Source: Hydrococcus rivularis NIES-593
Lineage (GTDB): Bacteria; Cyanobacteriota; Cyanobacteriia; Cyanobacteriales; Microcystaceae
Assembly (NCBI RefSeq): GCF_001904635.1
Contig: NZ_MRCB01000011.1
Coordinates: 78,199-142,198 of the forward strand
Reading direction: 5' to 3'
DNA: 64,000 nt
In this document: positions 47,387 through 56,196 of the stretch, piece after piece
Layout: each line of letters starts with the position of its first letter
Position numbering within the stretch: the stretch's first letter is position 1
Made by a program: the position numbers and the translations under genes
The notes under the pieces: generated by a model
The model's input: only the letters and a program-made list of their open reading frames with translations
Databases searched by the model: none
What the model was told of the DNA's origin: nothing

Positions 47387-47466
47387 AAAGCCTAAACTAT
47401 ACTTCTATTTCTGCACGAACCGAGGACCCCTCACCAAATAACAACGAGCTACTTTCTCCCAAGGAT

Positions 47467-48624
47467 ATGAATATTTATCTCTATCTCAAAATGTTCCCAC
47501 CCTTTGGCGATGGTGAGGCGATGAATAATGGCGCTGTCAAGTACGTAAGCGGTTTCGCTGCCGGACTGGTAAGCTGCGGCGCTCAAGTGACAGTGTTGTG
47601 TGAGGGTTCCCTCTCGCGGGATGCGAGTGATAGTTCCTATCAAACCGACGCAGGCTACGAAATTAAATGGTTTGCTAATCCTAGCAAACACATGAGTTTT
47701 AACATTTCTAACGGTTTGCGGAACTATATTCAAAACGATATGAAATCGGGGTTGGTAGTAATTAACGGGATTTTTCACCCTAGCGTTTATGCCATCTCCC
47801 GCCTACTTGCTCGCCAAAATATCCCTTATATCGCGTCGCCGCTCGATCCCTACCACCCTTCTATTTTTGCTAAAAATGCTTATCTAAAGTGGCCCTACTG
47901 GTATTTCCTAGAGCGGCGAATGCTCAAGCAAGCGAAAGCCATACAACTCTTGGACATTCGCCATACCGAATGGCTGCATCGTCTGGGAGTGCGAACTCCG
48001 ACGATTGAGACTCCCTGTAGCTTCTCAGCCGAAAATGTCCCGCCTGAGTCGGCGTTGCAGTGGCGAGACAATGATGAAGATCCCCAAATCCTCTTTCTCG
48101 GTCGCATAGACGCTCACAATAAAGGACTCGATTTGCTGCTGGATGCATTCGCCCAAATTTCTGAGGCGACGAATGCTCGACTGGTCATTCAAGGACCGGA
48201 CAATGGAGACAGAAAAGCCCTAGAACAACGGGCTGCCGAGCTTTCAATCTCACAGAGAGTTTCTTTTTTGGGACCCGATTTCGATCGCCGTGCCTCGTCA
48301 ATTGCAGGAGAGTGCGATATCTTCTGCATTCCTTCGCGTTTTGAGGGATTCAGCTTGGCAGCGCTCGAAGCCATGCTAGCGGGTCGAGTCTTGCTAGTTT
48401 CAGAAGTGGCTGGCATCGCGCCTCACGTCAAAGCAAGTGGGTGTGGCGTTCTCGTCATGCCAGAAGTCGCAGCGATAAAAAAGGGTTTGCTGGAGCTAGT
48501 AGCGCTTCGTCCCCAGTGGCGAGACATGGGTCTGCGCGGGCGAGACTACGTACTCAATAATCTTCAATGGAATAAGATTGCCTCTACTGCCTTAGAGCAT
48601 TATCAAAAATTAATTCATCTATAG
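47467..48624 (+). CDS. Glycosyltransferase family 4 protein
   Basis: 385 residues, GT-B. N-terminal Y-L-K-M-F-P-P-F-G-D-G near 6 and V-I-N-G-I-F-H-P near 97; C-terminal I-L-F-L-G-R-I-D-A-H-N-K-G-L-D near 214 and S-R-F-E-G-F-S-L-A-A-L-E-A-M-L-A-G near 290. The acceptor-site H is in I-F-H-P. The AAGGA lies only 4 bases before the ATG, which is close. It is followed after 26 bases by a GT2 gene. Confidence 0.88.
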   Translation: MNIYLYLKMFPPFGDGEAMNNGAVKYVSGFAAGLVSCGAQVTVLCEGSLSRDASDSSYQTDAGYEIKWFANPSKHMSFNISNGLRNYIQNDMKSGLVVINGIFHPSVYAISRLLARQNIPYIASPLDPYHPSIFAKNAYLKWPYWYFLERRMLKQAKAIQLLDIRHTEWLHRLGVRTPTIETPCSFSAENVPPESALQWRDNDEDPQILFLGRIDAHNKGLDLLLDAFAQISEATNARLVIQGPDNGDRKALEQRAAELSISQRVSFLGPDFDRRASSIAGECDIFCIPSRFEGFSLAALEAMLAGRVLLVSEVAGIAPHVKASGCGVLVMPEVAAIKKGLLELVALRPQWRDMGLRGRDYVLNNLQWNKIASTALEHYQKLIHL

Positions 48625-48650
48625 AGAAAAAAGCGAGGAAAAATAATATA

Positions 48651-49646
48651 ATGAACAATTGGAAACCACGAGTTAGTATGGGGATTCCCGTCTATAATGG
48701 CGAGAATTTTTTAAGGGAAGTTTTAGATTCGCTTCTGGCTCAAACTTTTGAAGATTTTGAGTTAATCATTTCGGATAACGCCTCTAGCGATCGAACAGAG
48801 GAAATTTGTCGAAGCTATGCGGCAAAAGATAAGCGCATTCGCTACCATCGCCAAGAGATAAATCGGGGTCCGGCATGGAATTTCAATCGAGTCTTTGAGT
48901 TAGCCCAGGGCGAGTACTTCAAGTGGGTAGCCCACGACGATATCTATGCCCCAGAGTTTTTAGCCAAGTGCGTCGAAGTCCTCGATCGCGACGATTCGGT
49001 CGTGCTGTGCTATGCAAAGACTAAGTTTATCGATTCAGAAGGGAAAATTCTCAAAGAATACGATTACCAGATCGCTACCGATTCGCCACAGCCAGCAGAG
49101 CGCTATCGCAGCCTGGTATTAGTCAACCACAGGAAACATGCCGCCGTTGAAATTTTTGGGCTGATCCGTAGCGATGCCCTTAAGAAAACCCCGCTTCTCG
49201 GTTACTACGCCCGTGGGGATAGCGTTCTCCTAGTTAGACTGAGTTTGTTGGGTAGATTTTATGAGATTCCCGAATATTTATTTTTTAACAGAGATCATTC
49301 CCAGCGATCGGTCAAAGAAAAGCAGGTTCAAATCGCTAGAGGAAGAACTATAGTCGCCAAATTTCTTGGCATGGGACCATTACCGCCTACAGAGTGGTTC
49401 GATCCGTCGAGAAAAGGAAAAATTGATTTTCCGGAGTGGAGACTTTTTTATGAATATTTCATCTCTGTAAAATCTTTTCCACTCGCTGTAAAAGAGCAAA
49501 TCTCTTGTTATCTATACCTTGGCTATTGGTTGTTTAAAAATTGGATGAAGTTAGTGAGAGATTTATTAATAGCCGCAGAACAGCTAGTGAGAGCTTCCTA
49601 TAAAGCGCAAAAAATCATTGAAATATCTCTAGAAAAGAGATTTTAA
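48651..49646 (+). CDS. Glycosyltransferase family 2 protein
   Basis: 331 residues. GT-A landmarks: V-S-M-G-I-P-V-Y-N-G-E-N-F near 6-18, I-I-S-D-N-A-S-S-D-R-T near 39 and W-V-A-H-D-D near 90, where H-D-D is the metal-binding site. The H-D-D variant and the later N-H-R-K-H region are typical of rhamnosyl/galactofuranosyl-like GT2 enzymes, but the sugar is not assigned. The last 50 residues are amphipathic and may touch the membrane. GAGGAAA precedes the ATG. Confidence 0.88.
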   Translation: MNNWKPRVSMGIPVYNGENFLREVLDSLLAQTFEDFELIISDNASSDRTEEICRSYAAKDKRIRYHRQEINRGPAWNFNRVFELAQGEYFKWVAHDDIYAPEFLAKCVEVLDRDDSVVLCYAKTKFIDSEGKILKEYDYQIATDSPQPAERYRSLVLVNHRKHAAVEIFGLIRSDALKKTPLLGYYARGDSVLLVRLSLLGRFYEIPEYLFFNRDHSQRSVKEKQVQIARGRTIVAKFLGMGPLPPTEWFDPSRKGKIDFPEWRLFYEYFISVKSFPLAVKEQISCYLYLGYWLFKNWMKLVRDLLIAAEQLVRASYKAQKIIEISLEKRF

Positions 49647-49684
49647 AAAACTGGCAATCTTTAAAAAAAGTAAGCTATACTAAT

Positions 49685-50803
49685 ATGAAAAGTCTAGTAA
49701 AAGTTCAGGCAAATACAGAAAAGATAAAGACTTTTACCGAGGCTTTCGATCCTAGGGAAAATAGTCTTGGCTTTCTCCGTTTTTTTCTGTCAATTCTTGT
49801 ACTCTTCTCTCACAGCCATTTAATTGGTAAGTTTGATTTTAATACCGAATTTTTATATGTTTGGAGTAAAGGAGAAAAAGGATTTGGAGATTTTGCTGTT
49901 GATGGTTTTTTCGCTCTTAGTGGTTTTTTGATTACCGATAGCTATCTTAAAAACCCTAATATTTGGCGTTATCTCTGGAAACGTGGATTGCGAATTTTCC
50001 CAGGATTTTGGTTCTGTCTTTTCGTGACTGCTTTTCTGATTGGTCCAATAGTTTATTTTTTCGACCATCACGATTTAAGATATTTCTTTCTTGCTCAAGA
50101 AGGTCCATTTAGCTATGTTAAAAATAACTTCTTACTAAAGATAAATCAAGAAACAATAGCAGATCTTTTTAGTAATAATGCTCAGCAGTGGCCGGGTCCA
50201 ATAGTTAATGGTTCTCTCTGGTCTTTATTCAAGGAATTACAGTGTTACTTGCTTGTACCAATACTTGGTATCTTAGGTTTTTTTGGAAAAAATAAAACCG
50301 TTTTTCTGAGGTTTTTTGTTGTATTTTTGCTTTTATTTTTTTCTAGAGATATTCACTTAAACTTTTTCAATTTTACTTTATTTTTTCCAAGATTGCTCAT
50401 ATTCTTTTTGGGAGGAGTTTTATTTTATTTATACAAAGACAAAATTCCTGTTAAATCTACAATCTTTTTGGTTTTATGTCTAGCAATTTTTCTGGGATTT
50501 CGCTTAGGATACTATAATCTTATTGCCCCCTTAGCACTTCCCTATATTTTGTTTTGGCTAGGGATCTATTTACCTTTTAGTAGGTTTGAGAAATATGTTC
50601 GTGGAGATTACTCTTATGGGACTTACCTCTATGGATACCCTTTACAGCAAACCCTTGCTTGGTCTGGAGTTAGTAGACATAGCCTTTGGCTATTTTTCAT
50701 TTTCTCAGTAACACTTACCCTACCATTCGCAATAATAAGTTGGCGATATATTGAAAAACCCTGTTTACTTTATAAAAACATAAATTTACCTAGTTTTCGA
50801 TAA
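49685..50803 (+). CDS. Acyltransferase family 3 membrane protein
   Basis: 372 residues with about 10 hydrophobic helices. The acyltransferase-3 signature is visible: L-R-F-F-L-S-I-L-V-L-F-S-H-S near 28-41 (conserved Arg and His), V-D-G-F-F-A-L-S-G-F-L-I near 72 and R-I-F-P-G-F-W near 102. Such enzymes (OafA/NodX-like) O-acetylate sugars across the inner membrane. The gene is markedly more AT-rich than its neighbours, with long T runs, which points to acquisition from another source. Start has no clear ribosome-binding site. Confidence 0.88.
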   Translation: MKSLVKVQANTEKIKTFTEAFDPRENSLGFLRFFLSILVLFSHSHLIGKFDFNTEFLYVWSKGEKGFGDFAVDGFFALSGFLITDSYLKNPNIWRYLWKRGLRIFPGFWFCLFVTAFLIGPIVYFFDHHDLRYFFLAQEGPFSYVKNNFLLKINQETIADLFSNNAQQWPGPIVNGSLWSLFKELQCYLLVPILGILGFFGKNKTVFLRFFVVFLLLFFSRDIHLNFFNFTLFFPRLLIFFLGGVLFYLYKDKIPVKSTIFLVLCLAIFLGFRLGYYNLIAPLALPYILFWLGIYLPFSRFEKYVRGDYSYGTYLYGYPLQQTLAWSGVSRHSLWLFFIFSVTLTLPFAIISWRYIEKPCLLYKNINLPSFR

Positions 50804-50896
50804 CAAAAGTGACTGAGTCGATATCAGTAATACTCGGTTAAGATTGAAGTCTAAAAAATTTAAATTTTTATACCATTTCTAGGAGTCAGATTACCC

Positions 50897-52108
50897 GTGT
50901 TTGACTTTGCCATTATTGGTGGAGGAATTGTCGGATTGTCCGCAGCGATGGCTTTGGGACAACGCTATCCAGATGCCAGAATTTTAGTTTTAGAAAAGGA
51001 AAGCGATTGGGCGGCTCACCAAACTGGAAATAACAGCGGTGTCATTCACTCTGGGATTTACTACAAACCGGGCAGTTTCAAAGCTAAATTTTGTCGCGAC
51101 GGCTGCCGATCGATGGTTGTCTTCTGCCAAGAGCATAACATCGCTTATGAAGTCTGCGGCAAGGTAATTGTTGCCACCGAAGAGAAAGAGTTACCTTTAC
51201 TAGAAAATCTCTACCAACGAGGACTAGCAAACGGCATAGAAATCGCCAAGATGAGCGGGGAAGAAGTCAAAGAAATCGAGCCTCACGTCAGTTGCTTGGC
51301 GGGAATTCGAGTTTACTCGACTGGAATCGCCGATTATAGGCAGGTTTGTCAAAAATATGTCGAGCTAATTCGCGATCGCGGTGGGGAACTGCGCCTCAAC
51401 ACCAGGGTTGAAAAAATTCTCGAAACCCCGCAAGGAAAAGTATTGGAAACTAACCAAGGCACCTTTACGGCTAATTTTGTCATCAATTGTGCCGGACTGC
51501 ATAGCGATCGCGTGGCTCGATTGGGTCGCGTCAATCCCCAAGCCAAGATCGTTCCCTTCCGAGGCGAGTATTACGAGCTAAAGCCAGAAAAACGCTATCT
51601 GGTCAAAAACCTGATTTATCCCGTTCCCAACCCCAATTTTCCCTTCCTGGGAGTTCATTTTACCCGCATGATAGACGGAAGCGTCCACGCCGGACCAAAT
51701 GCCGTACTCAGCTTCAAGCGAGAAGGCTATAAAAAGACCGATTTCGACCTGTGGGACTTTCTCGAAACCATGACTTACCCCGGTTTGTGGAAACTGGCTG
51801 CCAAACATGCCGATGAAGGGATTAAAGAGATCGTTCGCTCTTTCAGTAAAGCTGCCTTCGTTCGCAGTTTGCAACGGCTCATTCCCGAAGTGCAGTCCGA
51901 CGACTTGCTCCCAACTCATGCAGGCGTTCGAGCGCAAGCTCTGATGGACGATGGCAAGCTGGTGGATGATTTTCTCATTGTCGAGGGTCGCAATGCTTTA
52001 CACGTTTGTAACGCTCCCTCGCCAGCAGCGACTTCTTCGCTCGAAATCGGAAAGGAGATCGCCGAACGAGTTCCCGCACCGCAGCATTTAAAGATAGCGG
52101 TTGGCTGA
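50897..52108 (+). CDS. lhgO: L-2-hydroxyglutarate oxidase
   Basis: 403 residues of the DAO/LhgO flavoprotein family. It has the FAD loop I-I-G-G-G-I-V-G-L-S at 6-15, N-N-S-G-V-I-H-S-G-I-Y-Y near 46 (typical LhgO) and a C-terminal G-V-R-A-Q near 347. The enzyme oxidises L-2-hydroxyglutarate to 2-oxoglutarate, a metabolite-repair step. The start is a GTG. It has no evident link to polysaccharide synthesis; it may be a resident gene around which the locus grew. Confidence 0.9.
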   Translation: MFDFAIIGGGIVGLSAAMALGQRYPDARILVLEKESDWAAHQTGNNSGVIHSGIYYKPGSFKAKFCRDGCRSMVVFCQEHNIAYEVCGKVIVATEEKELPLLENLYQRGLANGIEIAKMSGEEVKEIEPHVSCLAGIRVYSTGIADYRQVCQKYVELIRDRGGELRLNTRVEKILETPQGKVLETNQGTFTANFVINCAGLHSDRVARLGRVNPQAKIVPFRGEYYELKPEKRYLVKNLIYPVPNPNFPFLGVHFTRMIDGSVHAGPNAVLSFKREGYKKTDFDLWDFLETMTYPGLWKLAAKHADEGIKEIVRSFSKAAFVRSLQRLIPEVQSDDLLPTHAGVRAQALMDDGKLVDDFLIVEGRNALHVCNAPSPAATSSLEIGKEIAERVPAPQHLKIAVG

Positions 52109-52161
52109 GAGCCAATTGCTAAACTTGAGAATGACTTCCTAGCATAATCTTAAAGCAGGCT

Positions 52162-53739
52162 ATGAATCCACACGATCGTCTTACCGGATCTTCTGTCGCC
52201 ATTATCGATCGACTGGTGGAGCGATGGACTCCTGCTCTAGTAATTGGTAGCTTTTTGTTGGTGCTGGTCGCCACGCTGTACCCCTTTAACTTTTCGTTTC
52301 AACATGGGATCTCGATCGAATTAATTACCCACAGTTTTTACCATCCCAGTAATTCGGGCGATCTGGTCAGAAATATCCTGTTGTTTGTTCCCTTTGGTTT
52401 TGGAGCGACCTGTCTGACGCAGAGGCTCAAGCTGGGATCGATCGCCAGTTTTTTAGCCGTCGCGATCGCCAGTACTGTTTTATCGGTGACGGTCGAGATC
52501 CTTCAGGTATTCATCCCTTCGAGAGCGCCTACGATCGCAGATATCGCGACCAATAGTATCGGAGGCTATTTGGGGTTTGTCTGTTTTTACCTGTTGCAGC
52601 TTATCCCCCTCGGTTTTGCCTGGGCGATCGCCAAAAGAAAATGGCTTCTCTCACCCAAGACATTAACAGCGGGGTTCATCGGCTATTTCAGCCTGATGTG
52701 TCTAATCGCGATCGCCCTACAGAATACAGTAAATCTTAGCAATTGGGAGTCGAGTTTTCCGCTGTTGCTGGGCAACGAGCAAACGGGGGATCGACCCTGG
52801 CAAGGGTATATTTCTCAAGTTGATATCGCCGACCGCGCCCTTTCTAAAGCAGAGATAGCCCAAATTTTTAACAATCCAAATGGCTTGACTCCGCTTGAAG
52901 ACGCGGCAATTGCCTCCTATCGCTTGAGTGGCAAAGGCAGCTACGCCGATCTAAAAGGAAATCTTCCCGATCTATCTTGGCAGGGAAAACCGTCAGACTC
53001 TGAAAACCGAGCAGGGATCTTTCTCTCTGACAGTCACTGGTTGCAAACAGTCGCTCCTGCCGCCGCGATCGCGCAAAAAATCGGCGCAGCCTCTCAATTT
53101 ACCATTGGAATCGTTCTGGCAACGGCTGACACGAGACAGTACGGTCCTGCGCGTATCCTTTCCCTTTCAAGCGATCTTTTTCAGCGCAATTTTACCTTGG
53201 GGCAGGAGGGATCTGACTTAGTGTTTCGCCTGCGAACGCCAGTCACGGGAACAAATGGTAACCATCCCGATTTCGTTGTAGCCAATGTATTTTCCGATAC
53301 TGATTTCCATCGTTCGATCGTTACCTATAATGGTGTGACCCTTCGCGTTTATGTCGATCGCGTCGAACCTTTTTCGTCTCTCGATTTGACTCCAGAAATT
53401 GCCCTGTCTCGATATGTATTATGTTTTTTGGATGGTTGGAGCGTTAGTCTCGATTCTTTGAGCAAAAAAGCTTATAATCTCTTTTACTACGGGCTGATTT
53501 TCATTCCTCTGGGATGTTTTCTAGGACTTATTTTAACAATCTCACGGGGAGATATTCGGTTTGCGAGCGCGATCGTTGTAGGAGGAATCCTTTTCCCAGT
53601 TGGGATTCTAGAAGGCATTTTAATGGGTGGCAGCGACAGGTCTGCAAGCTGGGAAAACCTGCTACATAGCCTGATAATTTTCTCTGCCACCGTGGTCTTA
53701 GTCAAAGGAAAAGCCGCGTCTTGGTTGGCAAGCAGTTAG
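52162..53739 (+). CDS. VanZ-like membrane protein with inserted LamG domain
   Basis: 525 residues. Helices at about 25-45, 69-85, 92-115, 128-150 and 166-188 form a VanZ domain, with N-I-L-L-F-V-P-F-G-F near 71 and E-I-L-Q-V-F-I-P-S-R near 114. Residues about 195-435 form a soluble concanavalin/LamG-like sandwich containing Q-V-D-I-A-D-R-A-L-S-K-A-E-I. Three more helices close the protein (about 440-520). The sandwich should face the periplasm. VanZ in enterococci gives low-level teicoplanin resistance, but most VanZ-like proteins have no known role. Its context suggests glycan or envelope contact. Confidence 0.8.
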   Translation: MNPHDRLTGSSVAIIDRLVERWTPALVIGSFLLVLVATLYPFNFSFQHGISIELITHSFYHPSNSGDLVRNILLFVPFGFGATCLTQRLKLGSIASFLAVAIASTVLSVTVEILQVFIPSRAPTIADIATNSIGGYLGFVCFYLLQLIPLGFAWAIAKRKWLLSPKTLTAGFIGYFSLMCLIAIALQNTVNLSNWESSFPLLLGNEQTGDRPWQGYISQVDIADRALSKAEIAQIFNNPNGLTPLEDAAIASYRLSGKGSYADLKGNLPDLSWQGKPSDSENRAGIFLSDSHWLQTVAPAAAIAQKIGAASQFTIGIVLATADTRQYGPARILSLSSDLFQRNFTLGQEGSDLVFRLRTPVTGTNGNHPDFVVANVFSDTDFHRSIVTYNGVTLRVYVDRVEPFSSLDLTPEIALSRYVLCFLDGWSVSLDSLSKKAYNLFYYGLIFIPLGCFLGLILTISRGDIRFASAIVVGGILFPVGILEGILMGGSDRSASWENLLHSLIIFSATVVLVKGKAASWLASS

Positions 53740-54195
53740 CCCAGGGCGATCGCACTCCAGTAGACAGAGAATAAATTCTCTGTCAGCAATGCTAAAGTCT
53801 CTCTTACCTGAGATCTTGCACCAGTCTCAATAGTCCGCCCCTCGATGTTCGATCGCTGCTTCATATTTAGAGTCGTCTAAAAACGACTGCATAAGTGTTT
53901 GAGTCGATTTTAATCGACTTAGTATATGAGACGGGGAATTAATTCCCCGGCGATTGGCTTGATAGTTGGGGGACAAGAAATTTATACTATTATTTCTAAA
54001 AAAGAATGCTCAAGGAAAAAGCCTTACACCCCGAGTCGCTGACTAATTGCGAACTGATAATTGCCAACCGACGCGGACTCCCACGAAGTGGAGGAGCATC
54101 AGCGAATTAGTATTATTTCTTGGTGCGATCGAGTCACAATGAGATAACTCTGCGTTAGCTAAGCGCTAACCGCTAAAAAATATTATGCATTTTAG
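53740..54195. other. Intergenic region with palindromes
   Basis: 456 bases without a supported gene. The left half has the hairpin series at 53871-53948. The region up to the ATG at 54196 shows no repeat family found elsewhere in this window and no clear promoter. Confidence 0.5.
53871..53948. repeat. Three consecutive palindromes
   Basis: Three inverted repeats in 78 bases: AGTCGT-ctaaaa-ACGACT (53871-53888), AGTCGA-ttttaa-TCGACT (53902-53919) and the perfect 16-mer GGGGAATTAATTCCCC (53933-53948). Stems of 6 to 8 bp could form in DNA or RNA. None is followed by a T run, so they do not look like a simple terminator. Confidence 0.65.
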
Positions 54196-55398
54196 ATGAA
54201 CTGGAGACAGAAAATGAACGAGTTAGCCGATCGCGTCTGTGCTGTTTGTGGGTCTCGGGATCTAGAGTTATTTTTTGAAATGTTGGACGTTCCCGTCTAC
54301 TGCAATCTCTTGTGGACGGAACGAGAAGCTGCTCGGAACTGTCCTAAGGGAGATATCAAACTCGCTTTCTGCCATAGCTGCGGCTTCATTACCAATGTGG
54401 CATTCGATCCAGCCAAATTAGGCTATAATCGAGATTACGAAAACTCTCTACACTACTCGCCTCGGTTTCAGCAATATGCCGACTCCCTCGCTGCTGACTT
54501 GGTAGAGCGGCATCATCTCTATAACAAAGACATTATCGAAATTGGCTGCGGCAAAGGAGATTTTCTGATTTCTCTGTGCGAACTGGGCAATAATCGCGGC
54601 ATTGGTTTCGATCCCAGCTATGTGCCCAGAAAGGAACATGACCCCCTAGCCGATCGCGTTAAATTTATTCAGGATTATTATTCGCAGCAATACAAAAATT
54701 ATCAAGCCGATCTGATCGTTTGTCGGCACACCCTAGAACACGTCACCAATCCTGCCGATTTACTTGAGCCGCTGCGACAGGCGATTGGCGATCGCCTCGA
54801 TACCCCTGTTTTCTTTGAAGTTCCCAACGCACTGTATACTTTTCGCCATCTCGCGATCTGGGATATTATCTACGAACATTGCAGTTATTTCGTGCCGACT
54901 TCTCTCAAACAAACCTTTTCTCATTGTGGGTTTGTACCGCAGGAAGTTCGTGAAGTATTTGACGGACAGTTTATTTGTTTAGAATCCCTACCAGCGAACG
55001 GACAAATTGCTAGCAGCGATCGCGCGGATGAAATCGAGGTATTGTCAAAAGATATTGCTAACTTTAAGACAAAATTCGATGCCTTAGTGGAAACCTGGCG
55101 AGAAAAACTGGGAAAAATGGCGCGTTTGGGACAAAAAGTCGTTATTTGGGGAACTGGCTCAAAGGGAGTGACTTTTTTGAATCTCCTGAACGTCGGGAAC
55201 GCGATCGAGTATGCCGTCGATATCAATCCTCGCAAACAGGGAATGTACGTGGCTGGAGAGGGACAGCAAATTGTCTCGCCGGAATTTCTGCGATCGGATC
55301 GACCAGATGTCGTCATCGTGATGAATCCAATCTATGAACGCGAAATCCAACAGGCGATCGCAGATTTGGGCTGCGATGCCGAGACGATTTGCGTTTGA
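54196..55398 (+). CDS. C-methyltransferase-type SAM-dependent methyltransferase (paralogue)
   Basis: 400 residues. Zinc domain C-A-V-C ... C-H-S-C (about 14-62), SAM loop I-E-I-G-C-G-K-G-D-F near 114, V-C-R-H-T-L-E-H-V near 175, Y-E-H-C-S-Y-F-V near 226 and C-terminal V-I-W-G-T-G-S-K-G near 316. It matches the gene at 46,157 along its whole length. The ATG at 54214 has GGAGA 10 bases upstream and could be the true start. It sits alone after a 456-base gap, outside the tight run of polysaccharide genes. Confidence 0.87.
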   Translation: MNWRQKMNELADRVCAVCGSRDLELFFEMLDVPVYCNLLWTEREAARNCPKGDIKLAFCHSCGFITNVAFDPAKLGYNRDYENSLHYSPRFQQYADSLAADLVERHHLYNKDIIEIGCGKGDFLISLCELGNNRGIGFDPSYVPRKEHDPLADRVKFIQDYYSQQYKNYQADLIVCRHTLEHVTNPADLLEPLRQAIGDRLDTPVFFEVPNALYTFRHLAIWDIIYEHCSYFVPTSLKQTFSHCGFVPQEVREVFDGQFICLESLPANGQIASSDRADEIEVLSKDIANFKTKFDALVETWREKLGKMARLGQKVVIWGTGSKGVTFLNLLNVGNAIEYAVDINPRKQGMYVAGEGQQIVSPEFLRSDRPDVVIVMNPIYEREIQQAIADLGCDAETICV

Positions 55399-55527
55399 GT
55401 TTCAATTTTAAAAATATACTTTTAAGGAAAACGGCTAGCGCTTGTTGAAGAAGGAATAAATAAGTACACTATTCGTCTCCAAACTGAAGCGAAGTGTAAA
55501 ATTTTAAGCGTAGTTGAGGAGGAAAAC

Positions 55528-55968
55528 GTGAACAAAACCCGTATTTTGATGACTTTAACAGCAACAGCAGTAGCACTAAGTCTCACACCGGCAGCCACAT
55601 ACGCCGTCACAGTAGGTCAACCATTCTTCCATCCAATGCGAGAAGACATCTTCTCGGATTCGATGATAGAAGATCCCTCTGCGGATATGATGGGATTCAA
55701 TTTAGCCCAATTATTTGAAACCCATTTTTCTTTTAAAGCTCTCAACGTAACTATAGCAAATAGCTCGACTGTAGCATCCGACTTAAGAGCCAGATTCAGC
55801 TCGACTGCAACTCGATCGGCTGTAGCCAATGAAGCTATCGGAGACGATCTCCAACCCGTCCCCGAACCCTTCACTATCCTTGGCACAGGTTTAGCTCTGG
55901 GATTCGGAGGCTTGTTGCATAGAGAGTATTCGAGGAAGCAAAAGACATCGAAGCAAAAGACTCAATGA
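55528..55968 (+). CDS. PEP-CTERM sorting-signal protein
   Basis: 146 residues. An N-terminal Sec signal (about 1-27, ending in A-T-Y-A) precedes a short, variable middle. The C-terminal tag is V111-P-E-P114, a hydrophobic helix (F-T-I-L-G-T-G-L-A-L-G-F-G-G-L-L) and a basic tail (R-E-Y-S-R-K-Q-K). That is the exosortase recognition signal; the tag is expected to be cut and the protein released or linked to surface glycan. GTG start with GAGGAGG 7 bases upstream. The exosortase gene lies 228 bases downstream, past a MITE. Confidence 0.9.
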   Translation: MNKTRILMTLTATAVALSLTPAATYAVTVGQPFFHPMREDIFSDSMIEDPSADMMGFNLAQLFETHFSFKALNVTIANSSTVASDLRARFSSTATRSAVANEAIGDDLQPVPEPFTILGTGLALGFGGLLHREYSRKQKTSKQKTQ

Positions 55969-55989
55969 AAAGGTTTCCTGTTTCCCCTA

Positions 55990-56168
55990 AGAGGACATCC
56001 CAAAAGTCCATTTTGTTATTTCCAGTGCAGGAGAACGTAACGAAGAATCTATGTTTAGAGTTGATATACTCAGATGTTTCGCTACGCTCAACATGACGAA
56101 GTGCTTTTCAGGCTCCGCCGTGAGACGGTGGAGTATCTTGCACATTTTATACTTTTGGGACAACCTGT
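55990..56168 (+). repeat. MITE-like repeat, family 1, copy B
   Basis: 179 bp with inverted ends AGAGGACATCCCAAAAGT and ACTTTTGGGACAACCTGT. Interior includes GATACTCAGATGTTTCGCTA and a CTCCGCCGTGAGACGGTGGAG hairpin region near 56,112. Related to 18,649-18,831 and 60,811-60,953. TAA follows the right end and precedes the left one. It separates the PEP-CTERM gene from the exosortase gene. Confidence 0.8.
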
Positions 56169-56196
56169 AAGATGACAGAGCTACCGCGACACGTAC

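Noticed and set aside
53740..54195. Possible CRISPR array because of repeated GTCGA/CGACT units
   Set aside because: The units are palindromes of differing sequence, not identical direct repeats with spacers.
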